A stretch of 34,721 nt of DNA from assembly GCA_025462925.1 (NCBI GenBank), contig JAOAPL010000348.1, positions 1 through 34,721 of the forward strand, given 5' to 3'. The translations under genes and the position numbers were made by a program. The notes beneath the pieces were generated by a model that was not told the origin of the DNA, did not search any database, and saw only the letters and a program-made list of their open reading frames with translations. Positions 21,456-29,627 of the stretch are shown here, piece after piece; the first letter of the stretch is position 1, and the number at the start of each line of letters is the position of its first letter. The stretch comes from Acidobacteriaceae bacterium. GTDB taxonomy: Bacteria > Acidobacteriota > Terriglobia > Terriglobales > Acidobacteriaceae.

Positions 21456-21504
21456 TTTGTTTTGTCATGTTTAGAGTTTCAGGGGGAGGGGGGGGTGGGT
21501 ACCC
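21456..21504. repeat. TTTGTTTTGTCATGTTT plus G-rich GGGTACCC end
   Basis: The 17-mer at 21456-21472 is followed by three G-runs (5, 8 and 3 Gs) ending in GGGTACCC at 21482-21504. The eight-G run can supply two tetrad columns, so it could form a G-quadruplex on the plus strand. Both modules also occur on the left side of the island. Confidence 0.6.
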
Positions 21505-21609
21505 GCCTCAATCACGATCAGAGATTTGAACTATTTGCCGCGAGATACGTCTAACTAATTACAGTAATTGCCACTTACGCCGAATTCATTTCAATTTCGA
21601 AGGAAACGC

Positions 21610-23427
21610 ATGCACAAGCTACTCTCCTTAATAGTCATATTTGCTATCGCCGCGCCGCTGATGGCGCTCGCAACACCTGATTCGTCCACTCTCGAAGCCC
21701 GTCGCAAGGCGCTGAACTCGCTTCTCGCCGCGCAATGGGAATACACCATGCAGTCCAACCCGGAGTTCGCCACCATCCTTGGCGACAAGCGATTCAATGA
21801 CCGCCTCACTGACTTCTCGCAAGCGCAGATCGATCGCGACCTGGCGACCGCCAAGAAATTCCTGATCAAGTTCGAAGCCATCGACACCACCGGCTTCCCA
21901 GAGCAGGAAGCGCTCAACAAGACACTGATGGTCCGCAACTTGCGCGAGCAACTGGAAAACGCGAAATTCAAAGAATGGGAGATGCCCATCAACCAGATGA
22001 GTGGCGCGCAAATTGATCTGCCGCAGTTGGTCTCCCAATTGCCCTTCGACACTGTGAAGGATTACGAAGATTACATCGCGCGCCTTAAGCAGATCCCGCG
22101 CGTGCTCGATGAAAACGTCATCCAGATGAAGAAGGGAATGGCGGAAGGGTTGATGCCTCCCAAGTTTTTGCTGGAGAAAGTAGCGGCGCAGGCCCAGAAC
22201 ATAGGAACCATGGCGCCGGAGAAGAGTCCCTTCGCGCAGCCGCTGGATAAATTTCCAAAAACATTTTCCGATGCCGACCAGAAGCGATTGCGCCAGGGCG
22301 TGCTCGATGCTATTCACGACTCCGTAAATCCTGCGTACATGAAGTTCACCGCCTTCGTTCGCGAGGACTATGCACCAAAGGGCCGCACACAGCCCGGCAT
22401 CTGGTCATTGCCCGACGGCAACGCCCGATACGCAGCCGCGGTGAAACGCAGCACCACAACCAACATGACCCCGGAAGAGATTCACCAGCTCGGACTCAAG
22501 CAGGTTGCCGACATCGAAACGCAGATGATGGTGATCGCCAAGAATCTCGGCTACAACGATCTGAAAAGTTTGAATGCGGCCATCGAAAAAGATCCGAAGC
22601 TGCACGGCCAATCACGTGAGCAGATATTGGACGAGTATCGCGGGTACACGGCGCAGATGTGGAAGAAGCTGCCCACGCTCTTCGGCCGCATGCCCAAGGC
22701 CAAGCTGGAAGTGATGCCCATCGAAGAGTTCAACGAGAAGACCGCGGCCACGCACTACAACCAGGCCACGCCCAATGGTTCGCGTCCGGGACACGTGATG
22801 GTCAACACCGGTGACTGGACCAAGCGCCTGTTGATCACTGACGAATCCACCGCCTATCACGAAGGTGTCCCCGGTCACCACATGCAGGTTTCGATCGCCC
22901 AGGAATTGCCCACGCTGCCGCCTTTCCGACAACAAGCCGGATACACGGCCTACGTCGAAGGCTGGGCGTTGTATTCGGAGCGTTTGGGAAAAGAGGTCGG
23001 CTTCTATCAGAATCCGTACAGCGATTACGGACGGCTTCAGGATGAAATGCTCCGCGCCATCCGCTTAGTCGTTGATACCGGATTCCACTACAAGCATTGG
23101 ACACGCCAGCAAGTCGTCGATTTCTTCCACGAGCACTCGAACACAGATGAGCCCACGGTGCAGAGCGAGACCGATCGCTACATCGCATGGCCAGCACAGG
23201 CGCTCGCTTACAAAGTAGGACAGCTAACCATCTTCAAACTTCGCGCCGAGGCGCAGAAGGACTTGGGCAACAAGTTCGATATCCGCGGCTTCCACGACGA
23301 AGTACTCGGCGCCGGCGCATTGCCCATGGAAGTCCTCGAAGCCCGCATGCACCAATGGGTTAACGAGCAGAAGGGAACCACAGCAGCGGCGTCGAAAGGG
23401 AACACGACAAACTCGAAAGCGAAATGA
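21610..23427 (+). CDS. Secreted DUF885 metallopeptidase-like protein
   Basis: 605 codons from ATG 21610 with AAGGAAA 6 nt upstream; the upstream in-frame start at 21568 would put 14 residues before the signal. The signal peptide is MHKLLSLIVIFAIAAPLMAL. The DUF885 body has the zinc motif YHEGVPGHHMQ (His417, Glu418 and the following HH), then YVEGWALYSERLG and a C-terminal QALAYKVGQLTIFKLRAEA block. The family consists of exported or periplasmic peptidases of about 570-620 residues. It is the first core-like gene right of the island, and its sequence is more GC-rich than the island. Confidence 0.9.
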   Translation: MHKLLSLIVIFAIAAPLMALATPDSSTLEARRKALNSLLAAQWEYTMQSNPEFATILGDKRFNDRLTDFSQAQIDRDLATAKKFLIKFEAIDTTGFPEQEALNKTLMVRNLREQLENAKFKEWEMPINQMSGAQIDLPQLVSQLPFDTVKDYEDYIARLKQIPRVLDENVIQMKKGMAEGLMPPKFLLEKVAAQAQNIGTMAPEKSPFAQPLDKFPKTFSDADQKRLRQGVLDAIHDSVNPAYMKFTAFVREDYAPKGRTQPGIWSLPDGNARYAAAVKRSTTTNMTPEEIHQLGLKQVADIETQMMVIAKNLGYNDLKSLNAAIEKDPKLHGQSREQILDEYRGYTAQMWKKLPTLFGRMPKAKLEVMPIEEFNEKTAATHYNQATPNGSRPGHVMVNTGDWTKRLLITDESTAYHEGVPGHHMQVSIAQELPTLPPFRQQAGYTAYVEGWALYSERLGKEVGFYQNPYSDYGRLQDEMLRAIRLVVDTGFHYKHWTRQQVVDFFHEHSNTDEPTVQSETDRYIAWPAQALAYKVGQLTIFKLRAEAQKDLGNKFDIRGFHDEVLGAGALPMEVLEARMHQWVNEQKGTTAAASKGNTTNSKAK

Positions 23428-23763
23428 CAAGAAGTTGTAGCGCCGGCTGTCGCCGCAGGCGTCCCGCCTGCGGCCTAGGGGTGGAAATCGAAATAGGTAT
23501 AGAGCCGCATCCCTGCGACAGGCAGCGACTCAAAATGAAAAGCCCCGAAGGGGCGACCGACAGTAGCCCGGCACGCAAGTGCCGGGTTCGCTGTTCCGAA
23601 CGGAAAACAAGTCCCGCAGGAACGGCTGAATCAAGCCGCGGAGAAAGTGACTAGCCCCGCCCGTAACCGGGGTCCCCATCACGTGCAACGTGATGGGGTG
23701 AGTCAGGGCGGGGTGGAAGTAATAAGAATGTAGAGCCCTGGAGGGGCGACACCGCGCAGACGA
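23428..23763. repeat. Repeat-filled gap between DUF885 and ppdK
   Basis: No gene is visible. Hairpin units follow one another: GCCGCAGGCGTCCCGCCTGCGGC-like (about 23450), AAGCCCCGAAGGGGCG (about 23540), CCCGGCACGCAAGTGCCGGG (about 23567) and the nested structure at 23655-23713. The two flanking genes converge here. Confidence 0.65.
23655..23713. repeat. Nested palindrome
   Basis: Outer arms CCCCGCCC (23655-23662) and GGGCGGGG (23706-23713) enclose a perfect 11-bp hairpin, CCCCATCACGT / ACGTGATGGGG with loop GCA (23674-23698). Confidence 0.75.
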
Positions 23764-26499
23764 TTATCTCGTCTGCCCCGCTTCGCCTTTAAGTTTCTCC
23801 GCGGCACCGGCCTGCGCCGCTGCCAATCGCGCGGTCAGCACGCGGAACGGAGAACATGAAACGTAATTCATGCGCAATCCGTGGCAAAACTCGACAGATG
23901 AGGGCTCTCCGCCGTGTTCGCCGCAGATGCCGATCTTTAAATCTTTTCGCGTCTTTCGCCCGGCATCGCGCGCGATGCGCATGAGTTTGCCAACGCCTTC
24001 GCGGTCGAGTATCGCGAAGGGATCTTGCTTCAGGATTCCCTGATCGAGATATGAAGGCAGGAACTTGTTGATGTCGTCGCGAGAGAAACCAAAAGTTGTC
24101 TGCGTAAGATCGTTGGTGCCGAAGGAAAAGAATTCCGCTTCTGTGGCGATTTCGCTAGCCAACAAAGCTGCGCGCGGCAGTTCGATCATTGTTCCGACCA
24201 TGTATTCCACTCGATGCTTCTGCTCGGTGAAAACTTCTTCGGCGATGCGACGGATGATTCCCGCTTGGTTCGCCATCTCCTTCAACGTGCTAACAAGCGG
24301 AACCATTACTTCAGGAAGAACTTTCACGCCTTCCTGCGACGCGCAGACCGCAGCTTCGAATATCGCTCGCGCTTGCATCTCCGAGATTTCCGGCTCGGTG
24401 ATTCCGAGCCTGCAACCGCGATGTCCGAGCATTGGATTGATCTCATGCAGTTCGTCCACGCGACGCAACAACGCATGCAGCTCCTTGAGCTTCGGTGAAC
24501 GCGGTTTCGTGATCTCCAGCTTGGCGATGTCAACCATCAGGTTCTCGCGTCGCGGCAGGAATTCATGCAATGGTGGATCAAGCAAACGGATCGTGACTGG
24601 AAATCCGTCCATCACGCGGAAGATACCGAGGAAATCCTCGCGCTGCATCGGCAGCAGCTTGCGCAGAGCAGAGACGCGCTGCTTCACATTCGACGCCATC
24701 ACGATGGCTCGCATGTGCTCTATGCGGTCTTCCGCGAAGAACATATGTTCGGTGCGACACAAGCCAATGCCTTCTGCACCGAACGAGCGCGCTTGGCTGG
24801 CATCGCGCGGAATATCAGCGTTAGCGCGGACGCGCATGGTGCGAAACGGCTCCGCCCAACTCATGAACCGCTCGAGTTCAGGAACGTTCGGTGTCGCAGG
24901 CACGGTGTTCAGTTTGCCTTTGATCACGCGGCCAGTTGTGCCATCGAGCGAGATCCAATCCCCAGCGCGGAAGATTTGCCCTTTGACCGTCATCTCTTCG
25001 GACTTCTCGTCGATGCCGATATCGCCTGCTCCCGCAACGCAGCACTTGCCCATTCCGCGCGTGACGACTGCGGCGTGGCTGGTCATACCGCCGCGCGAGG
25101 TGAGAATGCCGACCGCGACTTCCATACCGTGGATATCTTCCGGCGTAGTCTCTGCACGAACGAGGATCAGCGGCGTCTTCGGATTCTTCGCGTGACGTTC
25201 CACCGCATCATCCGCGGTGAAAACTATTCTCCCCACGGCCGCGCCGGGCGATGCCGGAAGTCCGATCGAGAGCACTTCCACCGGCCCATGTTTTTCATCC
25301 AACTGCGGTACCAGAAAGTCATAAAGTTGGTTCGGTTCCACGCGGAAGATTGCAGTGTTTTGATCGATGAGTCCTTCGTCCACCATGTCCAGCGCGATGT
25401 GGACAGCGGCGCGTCCGGTGCGCTTGCCGTTGCGCGTTTGCAGCATGTACAAGCGGCCGTCCTGAATAGTGAACTCGAAATCCTGCATGTCTTTATAGTG
25501 CTGTTCGAGACGAGTAGTGATGTCGCGAAGCTGACCGTATACATTAGGCATGATCTTTTGCAGGCCCGATATCGGCACCGGAGTACGAATACCCGCGACC
25601 ACATCTTCACCCTGGGCGTTCATAAGGAACTCGCCATAGAATTGTTTTCCGCCGGCTCCCGGATTGCGCGTGAAGCCGACGCCGGTTCCGCTGGTCTCGC
25701 CCAGGTTACCGAAGACCATCGCCTGAACGGTAACCGCGGTCCCGAGTTCGTCAGAGATGTTGTTGATACGCCGGTAGTGTTTCGCACGCTCATTGTTCCA
25801 GGAGCGGAAGACGGCATCGCGCGCCATGGTCAACTGCTCGAGCGGCGCTTGCGGGAAATCCACCTTCGCATGTTTCTTGACGACTGCTTTGAATTTGTCC
25901 GCGATCGCCTGCAGTGACTTGGCATCCAGATCGGTATCATGCACGGCCTTGCGCTGTTTCTTCTTGGCGTCAAAGACTTCGTCGAAGGCGCTTTTGGGGA
26001 TTTCCATCACCACGTTGCCGAACATCTGGATGAGACGACGATAGGAATCGAAGGCAAAACGTGGATTGCCTGAGCGTTTGGCCAGCGCTTCGACGGATTT
26101 GTCATTCAGACCCAGGTTGAGGATGGTGTCCATCATGCCGGGCATGGAAAATTTTGCCCCGGAGCGCACGCTTACCAGCAAGGGATTGTTGCCGGTGCCG
26201 AGTCGCTGGCCTTGCATCTGCTCTAGACGCTCAAGCGCGAGGTGCATCTGGGTATCAACTTCGACCGAGACGCGTCCCGACCTCATGTATTCGCGGCAGG
26301 CTTCGGTTTGGATGGTGAATCCGGGCGGGACAGGAAGTCCGGCGTTACTCATCTCCGCGAGACCAGCTCCCTTGCCGCCGAGTTCGTCCTTCATCTTGCC
26401 GGTGCCTTCGGCGTGTCCTCCCCCGAAAAAGTATGTGTACTTCTGGCCCGATGGCTTAAAGGGGACGATTTCCGGTACAGGGGTGACTTCGGCGCTCAT
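23764..26499 (-). CDS. ppdK: Pyruvate, phosphate dikinase
   Basis: 911 codons from ATG 26499, preceded by GAAGGA; the frame extends to TTG 26529, but the ATG has the ribosome site. The N-terminal nucleotide-binding domain begins KYTYFFGGGHAEGTGKMKDE and has ELGGKGAGLAEMSNAGLPVP and SVRSGAKFSMPGMMDTILNL. The central phosphohistidine domain has GGMTSHAAVVTRGMGKCCV with His475 as phosphate carrier. The C-terminal PEP domain has GTNDLTQTTFGFSRDD and GICGEHGGEPSSVEF (Cys about 859). The enzyme interconverts ATP, Pi and pyruvate with AMP, PPi and PEP in central metabolism. Length is normal. Confidence 0.97.
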   Translation of the reverse strand: MSAEVTPVPEIVPFKPSGQKYTYFFGGGHAEGTGKMKDELGGKGAGLAEMSNAGLPVPPGFTIQTEACREYMRSGRVSVEVDTQMHLALERLEQMQGQRLGTGNNPLLVSVRSGAKFSMPGMMDTILNLGLNDKSVEALAKRSGNPRFAFDSYRRLIQMFGNVVMEIPKSAFDEVFDAKKKQRKAVHDTDLDAKSLQAIADKFKAVVKKHAKVDFPQAPLEQLTMARDAVFRSWNNERAKHYRRINNISDELGTAVTVQAMVFGNLGETSGTGVGFTRNPGAGGKQFYGEFLMNAQGEDVVAGIRTPVPISGLQKIMPNVYGQLRDITTRLEQHYKDMQDFEFTIQDGRLYMLQTRNGKRTGRAAVHIALDMVDEGLIDQNTAIFRVEPNQLYDFLVPQLDEKHGPVEVLSIGLPASPGAAVGRIVFTADDAVERHAKNPKTPLILVRAETTPEDIHGMEVAVGILTSRGGMTSHAAVVTRGMGKCCVAGAGDIGIDEKSEEMTVKGQIFRAGDWISLDGTTGRVIKGKLNTVPATPNVPELERFMSWAEPFRTMRVRANADIPRDASQARSFGAEGIGLCRTEHMFFAEDRIEHMRAIVMASNVKQRVSALRKLLPMQREDFLGIFRVMDGFPVTIRLLDPPLHEFLPRRENLMVDIAKLEITKPRSPKLKELHALLRRVDELHEINPMLGHRGCRLGITEPEISEMQARAIFEAAVCASQEGVKVLPEVMVPLVSTLKEMANQAGIIRRIAEEVFTEQKHRVEYMVGTMIELPRAALLASEIATEAEFFSFGTNDLTQTTFGFSRDDINKFLPSYLDQGILKQDPFAILDREGVGKLMRIARDAGRKTRKDLKIGICGEHGGEPSSVEFCHGLRMNYVSCSPFRVLTARLAAAQAGAAEKLKGEAGQTR

Positions 26500-26725
26500 A
26501 GAGTCCTTCCCAAAACGGACGCGCTTCAATTTTTAGATACAGATGGGAATTGCAAGTTGCATTCGGCTGACGATGCTATTGGGTTCGTCCTCTCAAGACA
26601 AAGCAAAGTACTCCCAAAAAGGCACTCGGGTAGTATTACGTTTTTCCGAAAACAGCCAATTTCGAAATTCAGACTTCCCTTTTCTCTTGATTTCAACTAA
26701 AAAGGCTGCAATAACTCCATGTGAT

Positions 26726-26804
26726 TTACGAAATCAGGACAATTCTGCAACGCGAAACGAAATCGCTCGCGTTGGCTGCGGATGCGTTTGTTACGAAATC
26801 AGGA
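26726..26804. promoter_or_regulatory. Direct repeats upstream of the XRE regulator (candidate operators)
   Basis: TTACGAAATCAGGA occurs identically at 26726-26739 and 26791-26804. A core ACGAAATC also occurs at 26757-26764. The last copy lies 11 nt before the regulator start. The gap 26500-26815 between ppdK and the regulator holds no gene. Confidence 0.5.
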
Positions 26805-26815
26805 ATTCACCCGCC

Positions 26816-27613
26816 ATGGCTGAACAAAGATCTGGGAATTTTCTCGAGTCGCCGGCTATTGCCGCGGGCAGGCGCCTGCGCGATGTCCGTGAGCGCCTCG
26901 GGCTGACACTAAGATCGGTAGAGGAAGCCAGCACGCAACTTGCATTGTCATTTAATAACATCGAATTCGGTATCCCGCCCAGCCGTCTCTCAGATATTGA
27001 AACTAAAGGGGTTCTGCCCAGCATTTACCGGCTGCAATCCTTGGCGATCATCTATCGAGTGAGCTGGGATGAAGTTCTTTCTTGGTATGGCATTGAGCTC
27101 ATGGCCAAGGTTCCGGATCTTGAACTGCTGTCAGCGCCCAAGACTCATTTGATCCAGGGCAGCAACCTTCCCGATGAGATTCGCCTGCCCTTGCGTTTTG
27201 ATCCCAGCCTGGATTTCTCCAAGACTGCCAATTTGGGAATGTTCATTCAGAAGTGGGGTGTGTTGCCCACGACATATTTGACCAGCTTTGCCTCAGACAA
27301 TTTCAGCTACGGTTTCATCGGCAGTCAGGACTACACCATGTATCCCATTCTGCCGCCGGGATCGTTCATCCAGATCGATCCCGCAAAGAGTCGGGTCCGG
27401 AAAGCGTTGTGGCGTTCCGACTACGAGCGTCCAATATATTTTCTGGAGACCCGAGAAGAATCCTTGTGCGGTTGGTGTTCGATCCGCGACGGAAAGATCA
27501 TCCTGCAACCTCATCCTATGTCGCCGGCGGAGATTCGCATCATGCGCTGGCCGCAGGAGGCCGAAGTCATCGGTCAGGTGGTGGGGGCGGCGGTTCGTCT
27601 TGGCGGCGACTGA
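26816..27613 (+). CDS. XRE-family regulator with S24-like C-terminal domain
   Basis: 265 codons from ATG 26816 (MAEQRSGNFLESPAIAAGRR), AGGA upstream. The frame is open to 26543 but the upstream part is not protein-like. An N-terminal Xre helix-turn-helix (RRLRDVRERLGLTLRSVEEA, PSRLSDIETKGVLPSIYRLQ) is followed by a C-terminal beta domain (GSQDYTMYPILPPGSFIQID, RPIYFLETREESLCGWCSIR) resembling LexA/CI-type S24 domains, except that the usual nucleophile Ser is Thr (YTMYP), so self-cleavage is doubtful. It may sense a ligand or bind as a plain repressor. The end overlaps the convergent gene by 47 nt. Confidence 0.82.
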   Translation: MAEQRSGNFLESPAIAAGRRLRDVRERLGLTLRSVEEASTQLALSFNNIEFGIPPSRLSDIETKGVLPSIYRLQSLAIIYRVSWDEVLSWYGIELMAKVPDLELLSAPKTHLIQGSNLPDEIRLPLRFDPSLDFSKTANLGMFIQKWGVLPTTYLTSFASDNFSYGFIGSQDYTMYPILPPGSFIQIDPAKSRVRKALWRSDYERPIYFLETREESLCGWCSIRDGKIILQPHPMSPAEIRIMRWPQEAEVIGQVVGAAVRLGGD

Positions 27614-28007
27614 GTCGCCATTGGATCAGGCTGCGTAAAGTCGTGAGAGTCAGCTCAAAGTGTTTCTGCGATCCTCCCGCTAAATGAGACGGAAGCATCG
27701 GACGGCGGCTTAACCACAGTTCCTCGACGTACTCTTCCTCGGGCAGGTTCTGCTCCACCGCATTCTCAGTTACTTCTTCCATCAGCGTCGCAACTGGTTT
27801 TCGCAAAACGTCGACGAAAACCTCCGAATGCGCGGCGCCTAGTGCTGAACGTGTCGCTTCGTTCCCGTATCGTTTGGAAAGGCCCCAGTGTTCGTACTCT
27901 CCGGAGTCTTTTCGCAATGCGGCAAGGTAGGCAAGCTTGTGCCAAATGCCGGGCACAACTGCCAAAGTCCTCTTCACGAAATTCTCGAGCGATTCCACTA
28001 CGTCCAT
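27567..28007 (-). CDS. Conserved-looking hypothetical protein convergent with the XRE regulator
   Basis: 146 codons, ATG 28007. An N-terminal helical part (MDVVESLENFVKRTLAVVPG, IWHKLAYLAALRKDSGEYEH) precedes a GLSKRYGNEATRSALGAAHS stretch and an acidic LPEEEYVEELWLSRRP segment; the last residues are proline-rich. The 3' end overlaps the regulator by 47 nt on the other strand. I recall similar genes in Acidobacteriota but no function. Not a membrane protein. Confidence 0.65.
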   Translation of the reverse strand: MDVVESLENFVKRTLAVVPGIWHKLAYLAALRKDSGEYEHWGLSKRYGNEATRSALGAAHSEVFVDVLRKPVATLMEEVTENAVEQNLPEEEYVEELWLSRRPMLPSHLAGGSQKHFELTLTTLRSLIQWRLSRRQDEPPPPPPDR

Positions 28008-28127
28008 TTTTTAAATCCTGCTTTTCGGAAAAACGTAACATAGCACATAGTTAATCCGTTTCAACCACACAAGCGCATCCTCTGCCCATTGCATCGGCAC
28101 ACTGGCCGGGCTAAATGAGGAGGAATT

Positions 28128-28268
28128 ATGAAAAAGCGTTTGCTGTTGTTCGTAGCGGTTGTCATTATGGCAGGTTCAGCTCTGGCCACGGCCCCACAAA
28201 AAGATGGCGGGCAGCCACCCGATCTCTGCCCTCCGGGTACGGTCTGCGCTCCTGGCGGCATTGCTTAA
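28128..28268 (+). CDS. Secreted two-cysteine peptide (46 codons)
   Basis: ATG 28128 is preceded by GAGGAGGAATT, a near-perfect ribosome site. Residues 1-20 (MKKRLLLFVAVVIMAGSALA) form a textbook signal peptide. The predicted mature 26 residues contain QPPDLCPPGTVCAPGGIA, with two cysteines six residues apart. It stops at 28268, ahead of a long hairpin and the membrane-protein gene at 28347. Family unknown. It could be a secreted signal or a small periplasmic peptide. Confidence 0.7.
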   Translation: MKKRLLLFVAVVIMAGSALATAPQKDGGQPPDLCPPGTVCAPGGIA

Positions 28269-28304
28269 TTCCCATTTTGGGAAACGTCCCAACGAAAGTA
28301 ACTT

Positions 28305-28346
28305 GTTTGCTGCTGCTGAAGCGGCTAAGCTTCAGCAGTAGCAAAC
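28305..28346. promoter_or_regulatory. Long hairpin ending at the start codon of the membrane protein
   Basis: GTTTGCTGCTGCTGAAGC (28305-28322) pairs with GCTTCAGCAGTAGCAAAC (28329-28346), 18 bp with one G-U and a 6-nt loop. The 3' arm ends immediately before ATG 28347, so the hairpin occupies the ribosome-binding region. No T run follows, so it is not a plain intrinsic terminator. Confidence 0.8.
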
Positions 28347-29081
28347 ATGCACACCTATTCATTCACGCAATACGCGATTTGGGTGCTATCGCCGCTGCTA
28401 TTGCTGGCGACAGCGTATGTCATGCACCGGCAACGGCAAGTCCGTGAATTTCCCGCTTTCCTTGCATATCTGATCTGGGTAGCTTTGATCTCCTACTTCC
28501 AGTTGGCCCTCCATCTGTTCAAATCGCAACTTCATTTTTACAGTTACTGGATCACGCAGGGGATCGCCATCGGGTTAAGTTTCGTCGTGCTGTATGAGGT
28601 CTTCCGTTTCGTACTCACCTCAGGCACTCTCCCCGTAAACAAATCCACGTTCATGCTCATCAACGCTGTGTTGCTTGTAATAGCTGCAGTGATCGCACTC
28701 GTGTTTCAAGGCGCCGACACAGACAAAACGATCTACACGATCATGGTTTTCACCCGAACGGTTCGAATCGTCCAGGTAGGACTCATGCTCATTTTGGTTG
28801 TGCTCTCAATTTCGTTTGGCTTCTACTGGAGTAGTCAGGCGTTTGGCATCACTTTGGGGTTCGGATCGTATGCGGCTGTGGAACTGGTGAACAACACCGT
28901 CCGAGCCATGCTCGGGCCGCAAGGGAACAGTATTTGGTCCCAGGTCTCTGTGCTTTCTTTTCAGTGTGCGGCATGTATCTGGCTGGCTTATGCCGCAAAA
29001 GGACGAAAGTTACCTGTTATGGAGCTGCCCGACCATAAAGTTTCCCTCTGGTCTGAGCCGATAGAAAGGTTAACCAAATGA
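28347..29081 (+). CDS. Polytopic membrane protein of unknown function (about 7 spans)
   Basis: 244 codons, ATG 28347. Hydrophobic segments: YAIWVLSPLLLLATAYVM, FLAYLIWVALISYFQLAL, YWITQGIAIGLSFVVLYEVF, FMLINAVLLVIAAVIALVF, VQVGLMLILVVLSISFGFYW, then a weaker FGITLGFGSYAAVELV and VLSFQCAACIWLAYAA. The soluble tail (KGRKLPVMELPDHKVSLWSE) is cytoplasmic or periplasmic depending on topology. Family not recognised. Start and stop are linked to its neighbours: a hairpin abuts the start, and the stop overlaps the next ATG. Confidence 0.78.
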   Translation: MHTYSFTQYAIWVLSPLLLLATAYVMHRQRQVREFPAFLAYLIWVALISYFQLALHLFKSQLHFYSYWITQGIAIGLSFVVLYEVFRFVLTSGTLPVNKSTFMLINAVLLVIAAVIALVFQGADTDKTIYTIMVFTRTVRIVQVGLMLILVVLSISFGFYWSSQAFGITLGFGSYAAVELVNNTVRAMLGPQGNSIWSQVSVLSFQCAACIWLAYAAKGRKLPVMELPDHKVSLWSEPIERLTK

Positions 29082-29617
29082 ATGTACCCCTCATTTTCGT
29101 GCTAACTGGCATCGCGCTTGTTTCGGGCCTGTCTCTGTTAGCCATCATGCGCCAACGCGCCGGCCAACTCACCGGCACTGAAGACTTCGAAGCCCGCTGG
29201 CAGCAAGTGGATATGGCTGCATTCATGAACCTTTCCGATCCGATGGAAGAGCGGTTCTTGCAGCGAAACCTTCCCGCCGCAGAATTTCAGCGCATACAAC
29301 GCCAACGAGTGATCGTAATGTGGGAGTATCTCTCCCGGTTGTCTGCTAATACGAAGCTGATGGTCCAAGCTGGACAGATCGTTCAACACACAACCGTTGG
29401 TGATGCGGCAGTCACTGCGCGGCAATTCGTATCCAGTGCCATGCAAACGCGTATGGCGATCTTTATGGCGGAAGCGTCGCTGGTTTTGAAATTCGTGTTT
29501 CCCGCCACAGCCGATCCGATCCACGAGTTGGTGCGGAAGTACGACTCGCTGTCGCAGCGTTTCGCCCAGACATGGACGGAACACAAGCTGGCCGGAGTCA
29601 CATCGGCCGCCAGCTAG
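29078..29617 (+). CDS. Single-span membrane-anchored protein coupled to the polytopic protein
   Basis: 179 codons, ATG 29078 overlapping the previous stop (ATGA). An N-terminal anchor (VPLIFVLTGIALVSGLSLLA) is followed by a soluble helical domain (TGTEDFEARWQQVDMAAFMN, LQRNLPAAEFQRIQRQRVIV, VMWEYLSRLSANTKLMVQAG). Family unknown. Coupling implies it acts with the membrane protein upstream. Confidence 0.75.
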   Translation: MNVPLIFVLTGIALVSGLSLLAIMRQRAGQLTGTEDFEARWQQVDMAAFMNLSDPMEERFLQRNLPAAEFQRIQRQRVIVMWEYLSRLSANTKLMVQAGQIVQHTTVGDAAVTARQFVSSAMQTRMAIFMAEASLVLKFVFPATADPIHELVRKYDSLSQRFAQTWTEHKLAGVTSAAS

Positions 29618-29627
29618 GACCTAAGGG

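Larger units (their letters stand above)
15998..21560. mobile_element. A+T-richer island with serine recombinase and IS1595-type transposase
   Basis: The region begins where the SDR gene is cut and ends before the DUF885 gene. It has a serine recombinase, a DDE transposase and cargo of types common on mobile DNA (DinD, Cys-rich beta-helix-like protein, Cas2-like orphan, tiny ORFs). An inverted repeat (15 of 18 bases) at 16705-16722 and 21421-21438, plus TTTGTTTTGTCATATTT-type motifs and G-rich runs near both sides, suggests element ends. Exact boundaries and target duplication are not resolved. Confidence 0.55.

Noticed and set aside
24565-25917. Plus-strand ORF of 450 codons and its neighbour at 24065-25195
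   Set aside because: Both are antisense to the well-supported ppdK gene.
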